Shown here in pieces: positions 26,360 to 35,653 of a stretch of 64,000 nt of DNA. The stretch covers positions 855,514 to 919,513 of the forward strand of contig NZ_CP022314.1 in assembly GCF_003352915.1 (NCBI RefSeq), read 5' to 3'. A model generated the notes under the pieces. The model was not told the DNA's origin, did no database searches, and saw nothing but the letters and a program-made list of their open reading frames with translations. This stretch comes from Arthrobacter sp. PM3 (GTDB lineage: Bacteria; Actinomycetota; Actinomycetes; Actinomycetales; Micrococcaceae). Position 1 is the first letter of the stretch, and each line of letters opens with the position of its first letter. A program made the position numbers and the translations under genes.

Positions 26360-26806
26360 TTATTCCGCAGCTGGCATATCTTCGAGGACCGTCTTGAGCC
26401 GTTCAAGCTGGCAGACCTCCGCCTTCATACGCCGCTGGAACGGGCTGGTCACCCGGGCCAGGAAGCCCCTGGGTTCGCAGTTCAGGGCGAAGCGGACCCG
26501 GGTGCTGTGGCCCTCCGTGCTGAGGTAGTAACCGCCGTGCGGTCGGGCCGGCCCGGCGATGACCTGATACTGGATCTCCGCGCCCGGACGCGCCTCGATG
26601 ATCTCAAAATCCGCGGCGACGGGGCGCCCGCCGGGGCCGGCGACCGTCTGCCGGTACACGGCGCCCTTGGCGCCGGCGGCACCGGAGCGCAGCTCCACGC
26701 TGCGGACCCCTTCACGCCACAGCGGCAGGTGGGCCGGGTCCATGAGGAAGTTGTAGACCTTCATGGCGTCGCGGTGGATGACGACGTCGTACTCTGCAAA
26801 TGCCAC
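26360..26806 (-). CDS. SRPBCC (START/polyketide-cyclase fold) family protein
   Basis: About 148 residues from a GTG at 26806 preceded by AAGGA. The pattern [21 protein letters not shown] is the SRPBCC N-terminal helix-grip entry, followed by alternating beta strands and a C-terminal amphipathic helix ([19 protein letters not shown]). Such proteins bind hydrophobic ligands; no specific ligand can be named. The frame runs further upstream without similarity. Lies about 50 bases upstream of dcd on the same strand. Confidence 0.75.
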   Translation of the reverse strand: MAFAEYDVVIHRDAMKVYNFLMDPAHLPLWREGVRSVELRSGAAGAKGAVYRQTVAGPGGRPVAADFEIIEARPGAEIQYQVIAGPARPHGGYYLSTEGHSTRVRFALNCEPRGFLARVTSPFQRRMKAEVCQLERLKTVLEDMPAAE

Positions 26807-27088
26807 GGGAATCCTTGCTCGGCGGACGGCTGATGGGCGTAGCCCGCTTCCGGCGGAACTGCAGCTAACCATTTCAGGATAGACAGCACCGTCCCGGGCA
26901 TGGCGGTCCGTGACCGGCTTTCGCCGAAGAGTGTCCGAAGAGTTACAGGCCGCCGCCGAACCTCGGCGAGCCAACGCGCCCATGGAATGTGTTCAACGTC
27001 GGGCCCGGACTGGGGTAATGTAAATCTCGTTGTTTCACCGGGGCACTGATACACCGGGGCAAAGTTCAGCACTTTGGCCGGCCCCACT

Positions 27089-27162
27089 GCGGCTGTAGCT
27101 CAATGGTAGAGCGCTAGCTTCCCAAGCTTGATACGCGGGTTCGATTCCCGTCAGCCGCTCCA
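27089..27162 (+). tRNA. tRNA-Gly (anticodon CCC)
   Basis: A cloverleaf can be drawn: acceptor GCGGCTG with AGCCGCT, D-arm GCTC...GAGC, anticodon stem CTAGC/GCTTG around loop TTCCCAA (anticodon CCC at 27121-27123), variable TACG, T-arm CGGGT TCGATTC CCGTC, and CCA encoded at 27160-27162. It reads GGG glycine codons. One position of the anticodon stem is a T-T mismatch. Confidence 0.95.
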
Positions 27163-27252
27163 AACCCCTCATTCCGCATGCCGGGCATCTTCACCCCATG
27201 ATCAACAGCCCCCTGGCGGCCGTGGTCTCGCCGGGCGGCCATTGGAAACGCC

Positions 27253-28509
27253 TCACCTGCCCCGCTCGCGGGGACCGGCCGGATAGCCGTTCTTGCGGCT
27301 CGCCGCAATGATGGCCAGGGCAGCCGCCACGGGCACGGCGGCGGCGAGCGGCACGAGCCCGGGACCCGTCGTCGTGAAGGCAAGCGCACCGTATGCCGCG
27401 CCGACGGCGATCCCCAGCTGGATGGTGACGACTGTCAGGCTGTTGGCAGCGTCCCGGTGGTCGCCGCCGGCGCGGAGGATCGCGGCCTGGTTATAGATGC
27501 CGATGGCTCCGAAGGCCGTCCCCCAGAGTGCCAGCAGCGTGAATGCGCCGGCCCCGGATCCGCCCAGAAGAGGCAGCAGGGCGAAGGCCGTCAGGAAGAG
27601 TGCCACCGCGGCCAGCAGGGAGCGTCTCGGGTGCGAGTCCGCGGTGATGCCGGCAATCCAGATTCCCGCCAGGCTCGCGACTCCGATCACCGAGAGGGAC
27701 ATGCCGGTGGCGTTCGCCGGCAGGCCGGCACTGAGCAGGAACGGGGCGATATACGTGAAAAGCGCGAAGTGTCCCAGGAGCAGTAGCGGCCAGGCAGTGG
27801 CCACTGCAACAACACCGGGAACGGCGAGCGCCCGTCGCAAGGACGGCCTTGCCCCGCGGCCCCCGTCCGCGGCGGCCGGGAGCAGCCAGACGGCCACGAG
27901 CGCCAGGAGGGCGGCGACTCCGGCCAGGACCAGGAAGGAGCTGCGCCAGGACAGCACGGCGCCCATCATTGTTCCCAGCGGGGCCCCGACGGCCAGCGCG
28001 ATGCTGTTGCCGCTGAAGACGATGGCCATGGCCCTGCCCACGGAGTGCGCCGGCACGATTCTTGCCACGTACGGCGCCATGCTTGACCACAGGAGCCCGT
28101 GCGCCACACCGCCGAGGAGCCTGGCCGCGATGGCCACGGCAAGGTTGAGGCTGAGGGCCAGCAGCACGTTGCTGAGGGCGAACGCGAACACCGTAGTGAT
28201 CAGGAGCGTTTTGCGGGGCACACGTCCGGCCAGCAGCCTGGACAGCGGCAGGGCCGTGAACACGATAACGGCGGCGTAAACCGCCGTCAGCGACCCTACG
28301 GCCGATTCCTGCACACCCAGTTCCCGGCTGATCTCCGGCAGCAGCCCGGAGGGCAGCAGTTCGGTGGTGACCGCGGTAAAACCCGCCGCCGCCAGGACCA
28401 ACAGTCCGGCCATCGGGATCCCGGATCCGCGGGGTGCGGCAGCGTTCAATGACGCCGGCTTCCGGGCTGGGGCGTGCTGGTCTGCGGAGAGGGGAGATTC
28501 GTGCGGCAA
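27253..28509 (-). CDS. MFS transporter (AraJ/sugar- or drug-efflux type)
   Basis: 418 residues with 12 helices; N-terminal cytoplasmic tail of about 35 residues, then AGFTAVTTELLPSGLLPEIS, a motif shared by AraJ/NepI-like MFS exporters, and LSRLLAGRVPRKTLLI as the loop 2-3 motif. Exported substrate unknown (sugar, nucleoside or drug). ATG start; no partner genes. Same strand as the next MFS gene upstream with about 130 bases between. Confidence 0.82.
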   Translation of the reverse strand: MPHESPLSADQHAPARKPASLNAAAPRGSGIPMAGLLVLAAAGFTAVTTELLPSGLLPEISRELGVQESAVGSLTAVYAAVIVFTALPLSRLLAGRVPRKTLLITTVFAFALSNVLLALSLNLAVAIAARLLGGVAHGLLWSSMAPYVARIVPAHSVGRAMAIVFSGNSIALAVGAPLGTMMGAVLSWRSSFLVLAGVAALLALVAVWLLPAAADGGRGARPSLRRALAVPGVVAVATAWPLLLLGHFALFTYIAPFLLSAGLPANATGMSLSVIGVASLAGIWIAGITADSHPRRSLLAAVALFLTAFALLPLLGGSGAGAFTLLALWGTAFGAIGIYNQAAILRAGGDHRDAANSLTVVTIQLGIAVGAAYGALAFTTTGPGLVPLAAAVPVAAALAIIAASRKNGYPAGPRERGR

Positions 28510-28640
28510 TTTTTCTCTTTCTCACGGTTCGGCGCCGGCAGGCGCGTGTGGTCTGCGCGGAGCAGCCACCCGATAAGCAAACCAGCGTGCCGCCAACTGT
28601 GGGAGTCACTGGTAAAACCCCTCTGGCCGGGGACCCCGGA

Positions 28641-30002
28641 TCACACGGCCGGACGGCCCTGCATCGGGACAATCCGCAGCAGCCGCCGCCGGTCTTGCAG
28701 GTCCACCTTGAGCATGAGCTGCCCGCGCCGGGCAAGCACGACGGCGACCGTCGCCGCGGCCAGCACCGGCACCCCGCCGGAAATCAGGACGGCGGTGTGC
28801 GGGCCCGCGTGCTCGGCGAGCCAGCCGAGCATCGGCCCGCCGATTGCCTGGCCGCCGATCAGCACCATGATGTACAGGCTCATGACGCGGCCGCGGATCG
28901 CCAGGTTGGCGCTGACCTGGACCAGCTGGTTCGCGGCGGTGAGGAACATGAGGCACCAGAACCCGGCGAACACCATCGCCGCTCCGAACCAGGGCATTGA
29001 CGGCGCGAAGGAGGCCAGGCAGAGCATGAGCCCGTACATCCCGGCCCCCAGGACCACCGAGCGCAGCCGCAGCCGGCGTCGCCGGGCCGAGGTGACGGCG
29101 CCGGCGAGCGCCCCGAGCGCCACGAGGGTGTTGAGCAGGCCATACCCGCCGGCACCGGCGTCGTACACGTGGTCGGCGAACGCCGCCAGCAGCACCGGCA
29201 GGCTCATCGCGAACACAGCGATGAACCCGGCCATCAGCCAGGGCCAGTAGATGGTGGGCTTGCTCAGCGCGTAGTGCAGCCCTTCCCGGAGCATGCCCCG
29301 CCGTTTGGCGGCCGGCGTGCTGACGTGCAGCTGGTCCCGGCGCAGGCACAGGAGCATCGCCACAGTGAAGCAGCAGGCCACCGCATTGGCGGCAAAGGCC
29401 CAGCCCGCACCGACCGCCGTCAGCAGGATCCCGGCGATTGCGGGACCGATCAGGCCGCCGAGCTGGAAAATCGTGGAGTTCACGCTGATCGCGTTGCGCA
29501 GGTAGCCCGGGCCCACGAGCTCGTTGACGAACACCTGGCGGGCCGGCTGATCGAGCACGGTGACCAGGCCCAGGACCAGCGCGATCGCATAGACGTGCCA
29601 GACCTCGATGCGCTGGCTGAGGGCCAGCACGGCGAGGGTCGCGGCGAGGACCGCGGCGACGGACTGGCAGAGGATGAGGATCCTGCGCTTGGCGAAGCGG
29701 TCCGCCATCATGCCGGCCCACGGGCCCAGGAACAGGGACGGCAGAAACTGCAACGCGACGGTGACGCCGACGGCGGTGACGGAATCGGAGAGCTGGAGCA
29801 CCAGCCAGTCCTGGGCGATCCGCTGCATCCAGAGCGCGATCACGGCGACGAAATGCCCGGTCGCGAAGATGCGGAAGTTGCGGACTTTCAGTGAGATGAA
29901 TGTGTGGCGCCACGGCAGGCGCTCGTTGACGACGGCGATGGGTTGGGTGATGGTGTCCGGCAGGGCGGCTGCGTTTGCCTCGAGCGGCGGAGGGGGTGCC
30001 AC
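28641..30002 (-). CDS. MFS transporter of the MFS_3 (EntS-like) type
   Basis: About 453 residues with 12 helices: FRIFATGHFVAVIALWMQRI and DWLVLQLSDSVTAVGV at the N-terminus are the MFS_3/EntS signature. I chose the GTG at 30002, preceded by TTTGAGGAC; a GTG at 30041 is the alternative. The divergent LysR regulator at 30144 probably controls it, and an inverted repeat lies between them. Substrate unknown. Confidence 0.8.
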   Translation of the reverse strand: MAPPPPLEANAAALPDTITQPIAVVNERLPWRHTFISLKVRNFRIFATGHFVAVIALWMQRIAQDWLVLQLSDSVTAVGVTVALQFLPSLFLGPWAGMMADRFAKRRILILCQSVAAVLAATLAVLALSQRIEVWHVYAIALVLGLVTVLDQPARQVFVNELVGPGYLRNAISVNSTIFQLGGLIGPAIAGILLTAVGAGWAFAANAVACCFTVAMLLCLRRDQLHVSTPAAKRRGMLREGLHYALSKPTIYWPWLMAGFIAVFAMSLPVLLAAFADHVYDAGAGGYGLLNTLVALGALAGAVTSARRRRLRLRSVVLGAGMYGLMLCLASFAPSMPWFGAAMVFAGFWCLMFLTAANQLVQVSANLAIRGRVMSLYIMVLIGGQAIGGPMLGWLAEHAGPHTAVLISGGVPVLAAATVAVVLARRGQLMLKVDLQDRRRLLRIVPMQGRPAV

Positions 30003-30094
30003 GGAAATGTCCTCAAAATGAGCGGGTGGAGCGGGATGCACTTAACGCTAGGCTGGCCGCAAAAGATTGTGGAAGATTATTGGCCGCATAACTA

Positions 30095-30113
30095 GCATTA
30101 CGAAACGCAATGC
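30095..30113. promoter_or_regulatory. inverted repeat, candidate LysR operator
   Basis: GCATT (30095-30099) and AATGC (30109-30113) flank ACGAAACGC in the roughly 140-bp divergent region between the MFS_3 gene and the LysR gene. The AT-rich surroundings and the position about 30 bases before the LysR start fit a LysR binding site. Confidence 0.45.
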
Positions 30114-30143
30114 GTTGCTTGCGGCAGCCGACCCGGGAGACAC

Positions 30144-30998
30144 ATGTTCGAACCCGCCCAGCTCCGTTCCTTCCTGGCCGTCGCCGAAACCCTGAGCTTC
30201 ACGAAGGCCGCGGAACGCCTCGGCCTGGCGCAGCCCACGGTGAGCCAGCACGTGCGCAAGCTGGAGGCCGCTGCCCGGCGCGTGCTCATTGCCCGGGACA
30301 CGCGGGACGTGCGGCTGACGGACAACGGCGACGCGATGGCCGGGTTCGCCCGGAGCATCCTCGCCGCGCACGACGCCGCGGCCCGTTACTTCTCCGGGTC
30401 GGCCATGCGCGGACGCCTGCGCTTCGGCACTGCCGACGACCTCGCCATCACGGGACTGCCCCGCATCCTCCGCGAGTTCCGGCAGATCTACCCGCAGATC
30501 AACCTCGAACTCACCGTGGGCCAGAGCGACCAGCTGTACAAGCGCCTGAACGCCGGGCAGCTGGATCTCGTCTTCGTCAAGTGGGTGGCCGGCGCCAAGG
30601 ACGGCACGGTGGTCCAGCAGGACGCCTTCGCCTGGGTGGGCCTGGAGCAGACCGTGCTGGATCCGGCCGACCCGGTGCCGCTGATCGCCTACCCCTCCCC
30701 CAGCCTGAGCCGGAAACTGGCGATCGACGCCCTCGAGGCCACCGGCCGGACCTGGCGGATCACCTGCACCACGCGGCAGATCAGCGGCGTGCTGGCCGCC
30801 GTCCGGGCCGGCATCGGGGTGGCGGTCATGCCGTCTTCGCTGGTGCCGGAGGACCTGAAGATCATCACCCGCCGCTTCGATCTGCCGCCCGTGGGCGACG
30901 TCGACTTCACGCTGATCCGCAATCCGCTGGCCAACACCGAGGTGATCGACGCCCTCACACAGGCGATCGTCGGCCGGACCTTCAAGCGCCCGGCCTGA
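30144..30998 (+). CDS. LysR-family transcriptional regulator
   Basis: 284 residues. Winged HTH at residues 3-60 (QLRSFLAVAETLSFTKAAERLG, here cut to its core LSFTKAAERLGLAQPTVSQH) and an effector domain with LRFGTADDLAITGLPRIL. ATG start after GGGAG. Divergent from the MFS_3 exporter, which is its most likely target. Confidence 0.9.
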   Translation: MFEPAQLRSFLAVAETLSFTKAAERLGLAQPTVSQHVRKLEAAARRVLIARDTRDVRLTDNGDAMAGFARSILAAHDAAARYFSGSAMRGRLRFGTADDLAITGLPRILREFRQIYPQINLELTVGQSDQLYKRLNAGQLDLVFVKWVAGAKDGTVVQQDAFAWVGLEQTVLDPADPVPLIAYPSPSLSRKLAIDALEATGRTWRITCTTRQISGVLAAVRAGIGVAVMPSSLVPEDLKIITRRFDLPPVGDVDFTLIRNPLANTEVIDALTQAIVGRTFKRPA

Positions 30999-31065
30999 GC
31001 CGCCGGCTCCGCCGGGGTACCTACGCGGAAGGCTACCCGTGCGGGCAGGAGTACTTACTTGACCG

Positions 31066-31094
31066 TTGAACCGTGCAGGTACTTCATCTATCCT
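31066..31094 (+). promoter_or_regulatory. candidate promoter for the zinc-ribbon gene
   Basis: TTGAAC (31066-31071) and TATCCT (31089-31094) are separated by 17 bases, close to a sigma-70-type promoter. It lies about 125 bases before the preferred ATG, leaving a long 5' leader with no recognisable riboswitch. Confidence 0.45.
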
Positions 31095-31217
31095 GACACT
31101 ACTCAAGATCAACAGTTCGAGGTCAAGCAGAGGCCAACGACAACGATTCGAAAAAACGAACGCTGTCCGTCGCTGATGCCTTGTGGCTGGCGGCGGCCCG
31201 TTCGGGATAGGCCGACA

Positions 31218-31613
31218 ATGATGCCAGCCATAAACCACCCCCGATTGTCCACGCCGGCCGCCGCCCACGCGGCAAGGGCCGTCCGGACGGCCGCCCCGCC
31301 GGTGCACCACACCGCCCCGGCGCAACACGCAAGCACGGCCCAGCACTCCGGCACGGCGCACCATCCCAGCCTTGGCCGCCGGGGAATCCTCCCGCCCACC
31401 CTGGCGGAATCCGACTTTGTGGCCAGCCCGTACTGCGAACGCTGCGGCACGGACGAGTTCATTTACCTCGAGACCTTCGTCCCGGCCACGCACCGCCGGG
31501 ACGGCTCGGTCAGCAAGCTCGGCGAGGTCACCTACTTCTGCTCGGGCTGCGATGACTACTCCGCCCATGCGGTACCGGCAGCGTGGGTGCCGCCGGGCTG
31601 GTACTTCGGCTAG
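31218..31613 (+). CDS. zinc-ribbon protein of unknown function
   Basis: About 131 residues starting at ATG 31218 (or 31221). The first half is a low-complexity Ala/His/Thr/Pro segment; the second half has two CxxC knuckles, CERCGTDEF and FCSGCDDYS, about 35 residues apart, which form a rubredoxin-like zinc ribbon. The frame continues upstream to 31059 but that part covers the putative promoter. Function unknown; convergent with putA. Confidence 0.65.
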   Translation: MMPAINHPRLSTPAAAHAARAVRTAAPPVHHTAPAQHASTAQHSGTAHHPSLGRRGILPPTLAESDFVASPYCERCGTDEFIYLETFVPATHRRDGSVSKLGEVTYFCSGCDDYSAHAVPAAWVPPGWYFG

Positions 31614-31715
31614 GCCTGCGGCTACGCCCGCAGCAGTGCAGCCCCCAGCGCAGCCCCCTTAACGCCATCGCCGCCGCGGAGCACCGGAGGATGCTGCGCG
31701 GCGGCGACAGTGTTT

Positions 31716-31773
31716 TGGCACACCCCGGCTAACTGCCTGGCGCGACAAAGCTAATCTGGCACACCCCGGCTAA
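31716..31773 (+). repeat. 17-bp direct repeat at the putA 3' end
   Basis: TGGCACACCCCGGCTAA occurs at 31716-31732 and again at 31757-31773, 41 bases apart. The second copy covers the putA stop codon (31770-31772 on the minus strand). It may be the trace of a small duplication. Confidence 0.8.
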
Positions 31774-34700
31774 ATCAGGGCGTCCGAGAGGTGATTCGGC
31801 GTGCCGAAGCGGTGCGCGGTGATGCTGATGGCCTGCTCATGCAGGAAGGGCAGCAGTTCGACGCGTCCGGCTTCCGTGACCGGGTGGACGTAGACCGCCA
31901 GGTCGGGGCGTCCGCCCGTGACCTCGGCCAGCGCCTTGGCGTCCCCGCCGATCAGCCTGATCCGGGCGCCGGACAGTTTGCCCGCCGCGGCGAGCCTGCC
32001 GGCGGACGCCAGCCACTCGGCGTCGTTCTCCACAGTGGCGTTGACGCCAAGCCCGGACAGGACGGCACGCAACCGGGCGGGGAGTTCGACGGCGGTGGAG
32101 ACCGTCAGCGCGGACCCGGCCAGGACACCGGCCGCGACGGTCCGGACGAGCCCGGCGAGCGGCTGGCCCTCCGCGAGGCGGACCGTCATCGGCAGGGCAC
32201 GGTAGCGGAAGACGTTGCGTTCCGCGCTCAGGCCCGAGACGTCCTTGGCGGTGCCGAACTCCTCGGCCCAGGCCCGGGCGTCGGAGGCCAGCGCACGCTG
32301 CAGCGGCGCGAGTTCCTCGGCCGTCAGGATGCCCTTGGCTGCCTCTTCGATCCGGCGGACGCCGGAGTGGACGGCCGCTGCCGGGGTGCCGGTTGTTGCG
32401 GCGGGCTTGCTGACCCACTCGCCGAGGCCGGCCAGGTAGTTCGGGCCGCCGGCCTTGGTTCCGGCGCCGACGGCAGACTTCTTCCAGCCGCCGAACGGCT
32501 GGCGCTGGACAATCGCGCCGGTGATGCCGCGGTTGACGTAGAGGTTCCCGGCCTGGATGGTCTCCAGCCAGAGGCCGAGCTCGTCCGGGTTCAGCGAATG
32601 CAGGCCCGCGGTCAGGCCGTACTCGATCTGGTTCTGGATCGCGATGGCCTCTTCGAGGGTGTCCGCCGTCATGACGCCGAGGACGGGGCCGAAGAACTCG
32701 GTGAGGTGGAAGTAGGACCCGCGCCGGACCCCGGAGCGCACGCCGGGGCTCCACAGCCTGCCGGTCTCGTCGAGCTTCCGGGGCTCGACGGCCCAGGTCT
32801 CGCCCTCGCCGAGGGTGGTCAGGGCGTTGAGGAGCTTGCCGCCCGCGGGCTCGATGATCGGGCCCATCTGACTCGCCGGGTCCTGCGGGTAACCGACCTT
32901 GAGCGAGGTGACGGCGTCGATCAGCTGGTTGTGGAAGCGCTTGGATTTTGCCACGGAGCCGACCAGGATCACGAGCGAGGCCGCGGAGCACTTCTGGCCG
33001 GCGTGGCCGAACGCGGAGTAGGCCACGTCCTTGGCCGCGAGGTCCAGGTCCGCGCTCGGGGTGACGATGATGGCGTTCTTGCCACTGGTTTCGGCCAGGA
33101 GCGGCAGGTCCTTCCGGAAAGAACGGAACAGCTCGGCGGTCTCGTAGCCGCCGGTCAGGATGACGCGGTCCACGGCCGGGTGGGAGATCAGCTGCTGCCC
33201 GAGTTCACGCTCGCCGAGCTGGACCATGGTGAGCACATCCCGGGGGACGCCGGCTTCCCAGAGGGCCTCGATCATCACGGCGCCGCTGCGGCGGGCCTGC
33301 TTGGCGGGCTTGATGACGACGGCGGAGCCGGCGGCGAGCGCCGCGAGGGTGGAGCCGGCCGGGATGGCGACCGGGAAGTTCCACGGCGGGGTCACGACGG
33401 TGAGCTTCGAGGGGACGAACGTGGCGCCGTCGACGTCGTCGAGCTTGCGGGCCGATTCGGCGTAGTAGTGCGCGAAGTCAACGGCCTCGCTGACCTCGGG
33501 GTCGCCCTGGTCGATCGTCTTGCCGGTCTCGCTGGCCATGACCTCGAGGAGGTCGGCGCGGCGGGCCTCCAGGACGTCTCCGGCCCGGTGCAGGACCGCG
33601 GCGCGCTCGGCGCCGGAGAGGGCGCCCCAGGCCTTGCCCTTCTCGAGCGCGGTTTCGATGGCGGCATTGAGGGTGGCCTCGTCGCTGATCGTGGCGGCCT
33701 CGACGGCCGCGTTACCCAGCGTGGACGTGGCGACGCGGCCCAGGATGGCGCGGCCCCAGCTCCGGTTAGCCGGCAGTGAAGGGTCGGTGTCGGGGGTGTT
33801 CGCGAACGCATCATGCGGCAGCGGTTCGGCCGGGAGGGCACGGTTCTGCCGGCGGTTCGGCGGCGGGACCTCGTCGTCGAGCTTGGCCAGGGACGCCAGG
33901 AAGCGCTGCTTCTCGCGCTCGAAGAGCGATTCGTTCTCGGAGAGCTCGAAGACGGCGGACATGAAGTTGTCCTGGCTCGCGCCCTCTTCGAGGCGGCGGA
34001 TCAGGTAGGCGATCGCGACGTCGAACTCGGCCGGGTGGACCACCGGCGTGTAGAGCAGGAGCGAGCCGACATCGCGCTTGACGGCTTCGGCCTGGCCCTG
34101 CGCCATGCCGAGCAGCATCTCGAACTCGATCGCGGATTCCACTCCGCGCTGCTTGGCCAGCAGCCAGGCGAAGGCGATGTCGAAGAGGTTGTGGCCGGCG
34201 ACGCCGATCCGGATGTTGTGGACCCGGTCCGGGTGCAGCGAGTAGTTGATGACGCGCTTGTAGTTGGTGTCCGAGTCCTGCTTGGTGTTCCAAGTCGCCA
34301 GCGGCCAGTCGTGCAGGGAGGCCTCCACCTGCTCCATTGGCAGGTTGGCGCCCTTAACCACGCGGACCTTGATCGCGGCGCCGCCGGCGGCGCGGCGGGC
34401 TGCGGCCCACTCCTGCAGGCGGATCATCGCGGCGAGCGCGTCCGGGAGGTAGGCCTGCAGGACGATGCCGGCCTCGAGGTCCTTGAACTCAGGCTTGTCC
34501 AGGATCCGGGTGAAGACCGCGATGGTCATGTCCAGGTCCTTGTATTCCTCCATGTCCAGGTTGATGAACTTGGCCTTGCCTCCCCCGGCGGCAAAGGACG
34601 CGGCGCGGGTGAAGAGCGGGGTCAGCTTCTCCACGACGTGCTCCACGGCCTCATCGAAGGCCCAGGCGGAGTGCGGGGCCACCGTGGAGGAGACCTTGAT

Positions 34701-35318
34701 GGAGACGTAGTCGACGTCGGCGCGGGAGAGCAGGGCGTGGGTGCCCGCGAGCCGGCGGGAGGCCTCGTGCTCGCCGAGGACGGCCTCGCCGAGGAGGTTG
34801 ACGTTGAGCTTGATGCCGTCCTTGCGGATCTTCGCGATCGCCGGGCCCAGCTTGGCGTCCGTGGCGTCGACGATCAGGTGGCCGACCATTTCGCGGAGCA
34901 CCTTGCGGGCCGCCGGGATGACCACCTGGGGCAGGACCGGGGCCATGGTGCCGCCGACGCGGACGGCGCTGCGCATGTACCAGGGCAGGAAGGCCGGGAC
35001 CTTGGGAGCCAGGGCGGCCAGGTTGCGGGCGGCGACCTGCAGGTCCTCGGGGCGGACGACGCCGTCGACGAACCCGACCGTGAAGTCCAGCCCGTTGGGG
35101 TCCTTCAGGACTCCGGCGAGCTGCTGGGCCGAGGCGTCGACCGGCATCTTGGCGGCTTCGGTGAGCCAGCGGCGCACCAGCGCGACGGTGTCCTCGGCCA
35201 GGGCGGCGGCCTCAAGGACGGGGGAGCCTTCCGATACGGCGTGTGTGGCCGTGCTTCCGGCTGCGTTTCCGGTGGATGCGCCGGTGGGTGCGCCGGGCTC
35301 CGTGGAGATGTTGGTCAT
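31770..35318 (-). CDS. putA: bifunctional proline dehydrogenase / L-glutamate-gamma-semialdehyde dehydrogenase
   Basis: 1182 residues. A proline dehydrogenase barrel covers roughly 120-470 (YVSIKVSS, LQAYLPD, RVVKGANL), and an aldehyde dehydrogenase domain covers roughly 520-1010 with catalytic E743 (LLAETSGKNA) and C777 (GHAGQKCSAA). A C-terminal extension of about 170 residues resembles the second ALDH-like fold of long PutAs. It lacks the N-terminal RHH DNA-binding domain of enterobacterial PutA. It oxidises proline to glutamate via P5C. The promoter at 35363-35391 closely matches that of the APC permease, so a shared regulator is likely. Confidence 0.96.
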   Translation of the reverse strand: MTNISTEPGAPTGASTGNAAGSTATHAVSEGSPVLEAAALAEDTVALVRRWLTEAAKMPVDASAQQLAGVLKDPNGLDFTVGFVDGVVRPEDLQVAARNLAALAPKVPAFLPWYMRSAVRVGGTMAPVLPQVVIPAARKVLREMVGHLIVDATDAKLGPAIAKIRKDGIKLNVNLLGEAVLGEHEASRRLAGTHALLSRADVDYVSIKVSSTVAPHSAWAFDEAVEHVVEKLTPLFTRAASFAAGGGKAKFINLDMEEYKDLDMTIAVFTRILDKPEFKDLEAGIVLQAYLPDALAAMIRLQEWAAARRAAGGAAIKVRVVKGANLPMEQVEASLHDWPLATWNTKQDSDTNYKRVINYSLHPDRVHNIRIGVAGHNLFDIAFAWLLAKQRGVESAIEFEMLLGMAQGQAEAVKRDVGSLLLYTPVVHPAEFDVAIAYLIRRLEEGASQDNFMSAVFELSENESLFEREKQRFLASLAKLDDEVPPPNRRQNRALPAEPLPHDAFANTPDTDPSLPANRSWGRAILGRVATSTLGNAAVEAATISDEATLNAAIETALEKGKAWGALSGAERAAVLHRAGDVLEARRADLLEVMASETGKTIDQGDPEVSEAVDFAHYYAESARKLDDVDGATFVPSKLTVVTPPWNFPVAIPAGSTLAALAAGSAVVIKPAKQARRSGAVMIEALWEAGVPRDVLTMVQLGERELGQQLISHPAVDRVILTGGYETAELFRSFRKDLPLLAETSGKNAIIVTPSADLDLAAKDVAYSAFGHAGQKCSAASLVILVGSVAKSKRFHNQLIDAVTSLKVGYPQDPASQMGPIIEPAGGKLLNALTTLGEGETWAVEPRKLDETGRLWSPGVRSGVRRGSYFHLTEFFGPVLGVMTADTLEEAIAIQNQIEYGLTAGLHSLNPDELGLWLETIQAGNLYVNRGITGAIVQRQPFGGWKKSAVGAGTKAGGPNYLAGLGEWVSKPAATTGTPAAAVHSGVRRIEEAAKGILTAEELAPLQRALASDARAWAEEFGTAKDVSGLSAERNVFRYRALPMTVRLAEGQPLAGLVRTVAAGVLAGSALTVSTAVELPARLRAVLSGLGVNATVENDAEWLASAGRLAAAGKLSGARIRLIGGDAKALAEVTGGRPDLAVYVHPVTEAGRVELLPFLHEQAISITAHRFGTPNHLSDALI

Positions 35319-35361
35319 GGCTGGAACTCGTTCTTTCTCAAAATGTGGACCTCTTAGGAAT

Positions 35362-35395
35362 CAGTATGCGACCGGATTTTCATAAGATAAAGCGA
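35362..35395 (-). promoter_or_regulatory. putA promoter / shared regulatory box
   Basis: On the minus strand TTTATC (35391-35386) and CATACT (35368-35363) are 17 bases apart, 44 bases before the putA start. The whole box aligns without gaps to 37184-37217 upstream of the APC permease: CAGTATGC, CAT and AGATAAAG are identical, with TATG...CATA half-sites between. The weak -35 suggests activator dependence. Confidence 0.6.
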
Positions 35396-35456
35396 TGTTT
35401 TCCGAGCAATACCAGTTAGAAAAGCCAACGATTTTTCGACCCGCCCCGCCCCCAGA

Positions 35457-35640
35457 CCCTCCCTCACTTCCTGCCCCTTTTCAAGCGTCCCTCCCTCACT
35501 TCCTGCCCCTATTTCAGGCGGCCCTCCCTCACTTTTCGCAGCGAAACGGCAAACCCTCTCCCACTAGATGAGAGAGGGTTCGTCGATAGTGGCCCGGATC
35601 TGAGGGAGCGTCCGGTGAATTGCCGCAGAAAGTGAGGGAG
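35457..35640. repeat. clustered CCCTCCCTCACTT repeats and hairpin upstream of putA
   Basis: In this 335-bp gap, CCCTCCCTCACTTCCTGCCC begins at 35457 and 35489, and CCCTCCCTCACTT at 35522, a period of 32-33 bases. The complementary AAGTGAGGGAG lies at 35630-35640 and a related TGAGGGAGCGTCC at 35601. AACCCTCTC (35552-35560) and GAGAGGGTT (35572-35580) form a hairpin. It may be a family of dispersed intergenic repeats. No gene is visible here. Confidence 0.75.
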
Positions 35641-35653
35641 CGTCGGGTGGGGG

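Noticed and set aside
35457..35534. CRISPR-like regular repeat spacing of 32-33 bases
   Set aside because: Only three copies, the spacers are only about 11 to 12 bases and partly similar, and there are no cas genes. It fits an intergenic repeat family better.
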